Assembly (NCBI GenBank): GCA_030145245.1
Contig: JAQYWC010000005.1
Span: 1 to 64,000, forward strand
Direction of reading: 5' to 3'
Length of the DNA stretch: 64,000 nt
Origin: Desulfobacterium sp.
GTDB lineage: Bacteria; Desulfobacterota; Desulfobacteria; Desulfobacterales; Desulfobacteraceae
Shown: positions 62,259-64,000 of the stretch, piece by piece
Numbering within the stretch: position 1 is the first letter of the stretch
Layout: every line of letters starts with the position of its first letter
The notes under the pieces: generated by a model
Database searches by the model: none
The model's input: the letters and a program-made list of their open reading frames with translations, nothing else
Told to the model about the DNA's origin: nothing
Made by a program: the position numbers and the translations under genes

Positions 62259-62857
62259 AAGCCCTGATCCAGAAGCTGACCCGGGAAGTTATCCAACAGC
62301 TGAACAGTGAAACAGCAACCAGGACTGATGCACCAAAGGAAACCGTCCTGATCTTTGGAAAAAGGGACGACACCTATACCGAGCCCCTTCTTTCACTTAT
62401 CAACAGCACAGCCCGCATCCTGTTTCTGGATGAGGAATGGAGGGACAAGGCCATAGACCGCCATGTCCTTCCCCTGCTCACCCTGGGCCAGATGGGAGAG
62501 CTCTCCCAGGGAATGGCCCGGGGACGGATAGGCGGTGAAGTACTGACCACGGTTCTTTCCGGCAAAACAGTTGAAGTGGTCCGGTACGGTTACACCTATT
62601 ATCAGGACACTGCTCCTGAAGCGCTGTTAAGGCTATACGAAGCCCAGAAGGAAACCCTGAAGGGATTCGGGATCAAGGAGTTTGAGCCCATGGGGCAAGA
62701 TCTCCTGCGATCCAGAAAACGACTGATAACTGAAACCGAGGTTCAAAAGGCCAGGGACAAGGGGGCGGTAACCCTCCAGGTTCCGGCGGACGCCTGGATA
62801 ACTCCCCTGGCCGCCGAGTTTGCCAGGGACAATTCAATTGAAATCCTGAAAAAATAA
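62249..62857 (+). CDS. Ethanolamine-utilisation hypothetical (TIGR02536-like)
   Basis: 202 codons, ATG inside the end of eutJ. An encapsulation-peptide-like first helix (ELEALIQKLTREVIQQL) is followed by a flavodoxin-like alpha/beta domain (TVLIFGKRDDTY, RILFLDEEWRDKA) and a tail ITETEVQKARDKG, TLQVPADAWITPLAAEFARD. The last part is similar in style to the segment that follows PduL/EutT N-termini (start of an alpha-beta 'ITPLA' motif). Found in other eut and grp loci; its job is not known. Confidence 0.8.
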   Translation: MELEALIQKLTREVIQQLNSETATRTDAPKETVLIFGKRDDTYTEPLLSLINSTARILFLDEEWRDKAIDRHVLPLLTLGQMGELSQGMARGRIGGEVLTTVLSGKTVEVVRYGYTYYQDTAPEALLRLYEAQKETLKGFGIKEFEPMGQDLLRSRKRLITETEVQKARDKGAVTLQVPADAWITPLAAEFARDNSIEILKK

Positions 62858-62867
62858 GGGTGGTTCA

Positions 62868-63143
62868 ATGATTATTTGCAAAGTATTAGGAAGTGTGTGG
62901 GCGACCCGCAAGGAAGATTCCCTCAACGGCATCAAACTGATGATCGTAAAACGATTGGATGTGTCCAACAACACCGAGACAGAGACGTTTGTGGCCGCCG
63001 ACTTTGTCGGGGCCGGTGTCGGAGACAGGGTTCTTGTGGCCACGGGCAGTTCAGCCAGGAACGCATGCGGTCAGGCCGATGCCCCCATTGATGCAACCAT
63101 CGTCGGCATCATCGATGAACTTGAAACAGGGGCGGACAATTAA
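62868..63143 (+). CDS. eutN: Microcompartment vertex protein EutN (BMC-P)
   Basis: 91 codons. CcmL/EutN fold: MIICKVLGSVWATRKEDSL, LMIVKRLD, FVAADFVGAGVGDRVLVATG, SSARNACG, PIDATIVGIID. Pentamers cap the shell's vertices. Confidence 0.95.
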   Translation: MIICKVLGSVWATRKEDSLNGIKLMIVKRLDVSNNTETETFVAADFVGAGVGDRVLVATGSSARNACGQADAPIDATIVGIIDELETGADN

Positions 63144-63692
63144 ATGAGCACCCTGGGTCTTGTAGAGACAAAAAGCATTGCCGCAGGCGTTCTGGTGGCG
63201 GATATCATGATGAAGCGGGCATCCGTGGAGCTTGTCAAGGCAACCACCATCTGCTCGGGGCGGTATATGATCCAGATTTCAGGCGAACGGGAAGAGGTCA
63301 AGACCTCGGTGGAGGCGGCACGGGAATCCGGCGTCGTCCTGGTCGGCACCTTTGTGATCTCCAACATAAGCCCGGAAGTGCTGTCGGCCATGAAACGCTC
63401 TCCCCTGGTGGCCAGAAACAATTCCCTGGCGGTTATTGAGTGCAAAACAGCCTCGGCCGGCATTGCCGCAGCCGATGCAGCCGTAAAAGAGTCAGGGGTG
63501 GAGCTGGCAAAACTTGTCACAGGCCAGGGAATCATGGGGAAATCCTACTTTGTCCTGGCAGGTGAGCTTACCGCGGTGGAAGCCGGCACCCGTGCCGCAG
63601 AGCTGAACCTTGGAAATAAACTCATCAATGCCGTTGTGATCCCGGCCCCCGACTTTTCTGTAATGAACGCTCTTATAAAGGTTGAAAGGTAA
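63144..63692 (+). CDS. PduT-like tandem BMC shell protein
   Basis: 182 codons starting directly after the eutN stop. Two BMC domains in tandem: LGLVETKSIAAGVLVADIMM and LAVIECKTASAGIAAADAAV. In the first domain Cys37 (ATTICSGRYMI) is in the place of the PduT Cys that binds a central [4Fe-4S] cluster in the trimer pore, so an electron-conducting or redox pore is possible. Confidence 0.9.
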   Translation: MSTLGLVETKSIAAGVLVADIMMKRASVELVKATTICSGRYMIQISGEREEVKTSVEAARESGVVLVGTFVISNISPEVLSAMKRSPLVARNNSLAVIECKTASAGIAAADAAVKESGVELAKLVTGQGIMGKSYFVLAGELTAVEAGTRAAELNLGNKLINAVVIPAPDFSVMNALIKVER

Positions 63693-63696
63693 AACT

Positions 63697-64000
63697 ATGG
63701 GTAAGACACTGATCAGATGCAACTGTATCGAGCAGCACATATGCCAGGAAAACAATGCCATCTATATGAACAACACCATGATCCTGACCTCTGAAGCCAA
63801 AGATTATCTCAGGAACAAGGGGATCGCCATTGTTTACGGGGAAAAACCGGCAGCCCCGGCTGTTGCCCCGGCCCAGCCCGCGGAAGCTGCAACACCCGCC
63901 CCGGCTCTTGAGCAGGGAGACCTTGAGCGGATCATGGCAACCGTGATCACCATCCTCAGGGACGAGTACCAGATAACAGATACAAATACACTGAGTGATC
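63697..64000 (+). CDS. Start of another compartment-associated gene (cut by window end)
   Basis: 101 codons visible. The N-terminus has a Cys pair (IRCNCIEQHICQENN) and a segment MILTSEAKDYLRNKGIAIVYG like the N-terminal region of EutT/EutQ. A Pro/Ala linker follows (AAPAVAPAQPAEA) and then an amphipathic helix (DLERIMATVITILRDEY) like an encapsulation peptide. Which enzyme follows is not visible; the frame is open to the edge. Confidence 0.65.
   Translation, partial: MGKTLIRCNCIEQHICQENNAIYMNNTMILTSEAKDYLRNKGIAIVYGEKPAAPAVAPAQPAEAATPAPALEQGDLERIMATVITILRDEYQITDTNTLSD

Noticed and set aside
1-64000. CRISPR arrays, rRNA or tRNA genes
   Set aside because: No spaced short direct repeats and no cloverleaf or rRNA-like sequence were seen other than the tRNA-like part of ssrA. 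The 92-bp tandem at 44332 lacks spacer structure.

Overview
The window looks like a chromosomal piece of an anaerobic, probably marine, sulfate-reducing deltaproteobacterium (Desulfobacterota, Desulfobacteraceae-like). This is inference from gene content: an ETF-linked membrane iron-sulfur oxidoreductase, an MttB-superfamily methyltransferase, a 2-hydroxyacyl-CoA dehydratase / benzoyl-CoA reductase-type cluster with a CooC-like ATPase and an acetyl-CoA-synthase-like protein, SNF (LeuT-fold) transporters and an ethanolamine microcompartment. No taxonomic marker was searched.

Layout. (1) 1-4649, minus: a partial giant secreted RHS protein translationally coupled to a secreted dockerin/prenyltransferase-repeat protein whose reading frame is broken at a T6 run. 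(2) 5015-10746, plus: tamB-tamA outer-membrane assembly pair. (3) 10973-11972: two small membrane proteins. (4) 11934-16448, minus: operon of an ATP-grasp/M20-like fusion, a leaderless gamma-glutamyltransferase and an N-formylglutamate amidohydrolase-like protein. (5) 17480-26563, plus: tightly overlapping operon with an FCD-GntR regulator, GMC oxidoreductase, a helical unknown, two dehydratase/BCR-type Fe-S subunits, two ATP-dependent activases, a stand-alone acetyl-CoA-synthase-like domain and a CooC-like ATPase; its substrate is unknown. (6) 26609-30315, minus: a small accessory patch (pRiA4b ORF-3-like protein, GH3 lipoprotein, broken rhuM, DUF6880-like protein) lying against the 3' end of ssrA. 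(7) 30552-33589, minus: ptsH-ptsI-smpB and the tmRNA gene. (8) 33780-51250: a methylamine-type block with two SNF transporters, two paralogous GntR/UTRA regulators, a dimethylglycine/sarcosine-dehydrogenase-like flavoprotein, an APH/choline-kinase-like protein, an EamA permease, an MttB-like protein, a HAD phosphatase, and etfBA plus an ETF:quinone-type Fe-S oxidoreductase. (9) 51295-64000 (continues beyond): an ethanolamine-utilisation microcompartment operon (eutS, eutP, eutBC, eutA, eutL, an EutK-like shell protein, an acylating aldehyde dehydrogenase, eutM, eutT, pduL, eutJ, a TIGR02536-like protein, eutN, a PduT-like shell protein and one cut-off gene).

How it may work together. The two GntR/UTRA regulators are each divergent from an operon (dehydrogenase/methyltransferase and eut). 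Both divergent promoters carry the same 16-bp palindrome, GTATAGAACTCTATAC, 24 bp downstream of a TTGACA; a related site sits in front of etfB. This ties N-demethylation, ETF electron transfer and the ethanolamine microcompartment into one putative regulon. The most attractive reading is a route that strips methyl groups from choline or N-methylated ethanolamines and passes the resulting ethanolamine to EutBC in the compartment, with electrons leaving through ETF to menaquinone. This is a hypothesis. A betaine/dimethylglycine route merely co-regulated with ethanolamine use is the main alternative.

Three intergenic sites in the right half carry GGGGTCAGGCTT-type inverted repeats, and a second 57-60 bp palindromic element occurs at 16.6 kb and 48.4 kb.
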